Shown: piece by piece, positions 7,085 to 8,464 of the stretch
Numbering within the stretch: the stretch's first letter is position 1
Layout: every line of letters begins with the position of its first letter
DNA from: Lachnospiraceae bacterium
GTDB lineage: Bacteria; Bacillota; Clostridia; Lachnospirales; Lachnospiraceae
Assembly: GCA_003447895.1 (NCBI GenBank)
Contig: DLYC01000115.1
Coordinates: forward strand, 2,539 to 11,002
Direction of reading: 5' to 3'
Length of the DNA: 8,464 nt
The notes under the pieces: model-generated
What the model saw: the letters and a program-made list of their open reading frames with translations, nothing else
What the model was told of the DNA's origin: nothing
Database searches by the model: none
Translations under genes and position numbers: made by a program

Positions 7085-7097
7085 AATCGGGCCGATT
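7085..7097. promoter_or_regulatory. Palindrome, possible operator in the deoC divergent region
   Basis: AATCGG-G-CCGATT is a perfect 6-bp inverted repeat around one base. It ends two bases before the extended -10 element of deoC and lies between the starts of two divergent genes. A repressor bound here would block the promoter. The position fits an operator, but no regulator can be named from the sequence. Confidence 0.35.
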
Positions 7098-7099
7098 TC

Positions 7100-7108
7100 T
7101 GATAAAAT
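7100..7108 (+). promoter_or_regulatory. Extended -10 promoter element of deoC
   Basis: TGATAAAAT has the TGn extension (7100-7102) followed by TAAAAT (five of six against TATAAT). No good -35 hexamer is found at the usual distance, which extended -10 promoters tolerate. The transcript would start near 7115, giving a leader of about 44 nt before deoC. Confidence 0.5.
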
Positions 7109-7158
7109 AATCTCATAAACCGGCTTAAAAGAAAAGAATCTAAGAAAGGACCCCTAAA

Positions 7159-7851
7159 ATGATCGATATCAACAAACTGACGGAAAAAGATCTTTGCTTT
7201 ATGTTTGACCACACCAACCTGAAGGCTTTTGCCTCTACGGCGGACATTACGAAACTCTGCGAGGAGGCCAGGGAGTACGGATTCAGGATGGTCGCGATCA
7301 ACCCCCTTCACACGGCGCTGGCGAGCAGGCTCCTTGCGGGCACGGACGTGCATGTCGGACCCTGCATCAGCTTCCCTCTGGGACAGAACACGATCGAGGA
7401 GAAGTGCACGGAGACGCTCCTTGCGATCTCCCAGGGCGCCAATGAGATCGACTATGTGACCAACATCACAGCGGTCAAGGACGGAAACTGGGACTACGTC
7501 GAGCGCGAGATGAGGACGATCGCGGATATCTGCCGCGCGGCGGGCGTGCTCTCCAAGGTCATCTTCGAGAACTGCTATCTGGAGAAGGCCGAGATCGAGA
7601 GACTGGCCAAAATATCGCTCCGCGCAAAGCCTGATTTCATAAAGACCTCCACCGGATTCGGCACAGGCGGCGCCACCGTCGAGGATGTGGCACTGATGAA
7701 GCAGACCGTCGGCGATGAAGTGGAAGTCAAGGCGGCGGGCGGCATCCGCGACTGGAAGACCTGCAAGGCCATGATCGAAGCGGGCGCGTCCCGGATCGGC
7801 TGCTCCGCGGGCATGCAGATCCTGGAGGGCTTCCGCGCAGAGAGAGCATAA
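7159..7851 (+). CDS. deoC: Deoxyribose-phosphate aldolase
   Basis: A 230-residue cytoplasmic class I aldolase that cleaves 2-deoxy-D-ribose 5-phosphate into glyceraldehyde 3-phosphate and acetaldehyde, in deoxynucleoside salvage and catabolism. The start is ATG 7159, with AAAGGA (7145-7150) 8 bases upstream. The family residues are in place: D98 in the NEIDYV strand, the Schiff-base lysine K162 in FIKTSTGFGTGGAT, and the assisting lysine K191 in VKAAGGIRD. The N-terminal FDHTNLKAF matches the usual 'DHT-L' start of the barrel. The segment MVAINPLH (44-51) departs from the common 'VCVNP' form, suggesting a clostridial subfamily. The length is normal for the family. It appears to be transcribed alone: divergent from the small gene at 6786-7055 and ending in a palindromic terminator-like repeat. 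No other deo gene is in the window. Confidence 0.95.
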   Translation: MIDINKLTEKDLCFMFDHTNLKAFASTADITKLCEEAREYGFRMVAINPLHTALASRLLAGTDVHVGPCISFPLGQNTIEEKCTETLLAISQGANEIDYVTNITAVKDGNWDYVEREMRTIADICRAAGVLSKVIFENCYLEKAEIERLAKISLRAKPDFIKTSTGFGTGGATVEDVALMKQTVGDEVEVKAAGGIRDWKTCKAMIEAGASRIGCSAGMQILEGFRAERA

Positions 7852-7857
7852 AGCAAA

Positions 7858-7929
7858 AGAAGGTGCCTGGCACCATTAATTTTTTATAAACTCCAGTTTA
7901 TAAAAATTTAATGGTGCCAGGCACCTTCT
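7858..7929. repeat. Palindromic repeat copy 2, likely bidirectional terminator
   Basis: A nearly perfect inverted repeat with 35-nt arms (7858-7892 and 7895-7929), a single internal mismatch and a 2-nt centre. Each outer end holds GGTGCCTGGCACC or its equivalent, itself a palindrome, followed by ATTAA-type and TTTATAAACT segments shared with copy 1. It fills the space between the stop codons of deoC and the thioredoxin reductase gene. T-rich tracts flank it on both strands (TTCTATGTATTTT forward, TTCTTTTGC reverse) but are weaker than in copy 1. Termination is inferred; the repeat structure is directly visible. Confidence 0.9.
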
Positions 7930-7936
7930 ATGTATT

Positions 7937-8464
7937 TTACATTGTAAGAAGATACTTCTCGACGCTGGTGACAGCGTTTGCGCCGTCGGCAACGGCCGTG
8001 ACGACCTGCCGAAGCTGCTTGGTGCGGACATCGCCCGCCGCGTAGACGCCGGGGACGCTTGTGGCGCCGGTCTCGTCCGCGATGATGTAGCCCTTTTCGT
8101 CCATGGCCACATGGTTTTTGGCGAACTCACTCCGGGGTGTGATACCCACGGCGATGAAGACGCCGGACACCGGGATCGTACGCTCAGACCCGTCGAGTTT
8201 GTTGACGACAGTGGCTTTTTCCACCTTCATGCCGCCGGTAATGGACTTTAAGTTGGAATTCCAGACCATCTCCACGTTGGGCAGGGAGAAGAGGTTCTCC
8301 TGAAGCACCTTCGCGGCGCGGAGCTCGTCTCTCCGGTGGACTACATAGACCTTGTTGCAGCCCCTGGCGAGGAAAATGGCATCTTCCACCGCCACATCGC
8401 CGCCGCCGACCACCAGGACGTCCTTTCCGCGGTAGAAGGCGCCGTCGCAGGTCGCGCAGTAGGA
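7937..8464 (-). CDS. trxB: Thioredoxin reductase, C-terminal part (5' end outside window)
   Basis: The visible 175 residues run open to the window edge; the family is about 300-310 residues, so roughly the first 130, including the N-terminal FAD-binding motif, are missing. The fragment opens with SYCATCDGAFY, containing the redox-active CATC pair (fragment residues C3 and C6) that is reduced by FADH2 and passes electrons to thioredoxin. The NADPH module follows with GGGDVAVEDA (20-29) and the phosphate-binding VHRRDELR (42-49), pointing to NADPH rather than NADH. The second FAD segment, GVYAAGDVR (139-147, D145), is followed by QVVTAVADGANA. An internal GTG at 8413 could be mistaken for a start but falls inside the NADPH motif. 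It converges on deoC across palindromic repeat copy 2. Confidence 0.95.
   Translation of the reverse strand, partial: SYCATCDGAFYRGKDVLVVGGGDVAVEDAIFLARGCNKVYVVHRRDELRAAKVLQENLFSLPNVEMVWNSNLKSITGGMKVEKATVVNKLDGSERTIPVSGVFIAVGITPRSEFAKNHVAMDEKGYIIADETGATSVPGVYAAGDVRTKQLRQVVTAVADGANAVTSVEKYLLTM

Noticed and set aside
7937..8413. A complete 158-residue protein starting at GTG 8413
   Set aside because: The frame continues upstream to the window edge and encodes the CATC redox motif, so this is the C-terminal part of thioredoxin reductase, not a short gene.

Overview
The window looks like a chromosomal segment of a moderately GC-rich Clostridia member, most likely Lachnospiraceae. This is inferred from the AGGAGG-type ribosome binding sites, a methionine synthase whose reactivation domain is a separate gene, a membrane-anchored NodB deacetylase with Ig-like repeats, and the general style of the proteins. 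No tRNA, rRNA, CRISPR array, transposase or phage gene was seen.

Layout: (1) 28-1740 (+) is a putative secreted lipoprotein of unknown function. (2) 1745-1812 is a palindromic repeat at a convergent junction. (3) 1815-3308 (-) is a membrane-anchored polysaccharide deacetylase with three Ig-like segments, and it has a good sigma-A-type promoter at 3335-3364. (4) 3309-3563 is a divergent intergenic region with that promoter, a spaced inverted repeat and a hairpin just before the next gene. (5) 3564-4241 and 4293-6779 (+) form a probable two-gene operon: a stand-alone methionine synthase reactivation (AdoMet-binding) protein, then a cobalamin-dependent methionine synthase that lacks that domain. 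(6) 6786-7055 (-) is a small uncharacterised acidic protein, tail to tail with metH. (7) 7056-7158 is a short divergent region with an extended -10 promoter and a 13-nt palindrome. (8) 7159-7851 (+) is deoC. (9) 7858-7929 is a second, nearly perfect copy of the palindromic repeat. (10) 7937-8464 (-) is the C-terminal part of thioredoxin reductase, cut by the window edge.

The two methionine synthase genes together supply everything an E. coli-type MetH carries: homocysteine, folate and cobalamin modules in one protein, and reductive reactivation in the other. The remaining genes are largely independent housekeeping or envelope functions. The most notable non-coding signal is the pair of long palindromes sharing GGTGCCTGRCACCATT ends. 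They lie about 6.1 kb apart, and each sits exactly between two convergent genes. They look like members of a dispersed REP/MITE-like family that also serve as bidirectional terminators. I see no convincing wholly new multi-gene system here.
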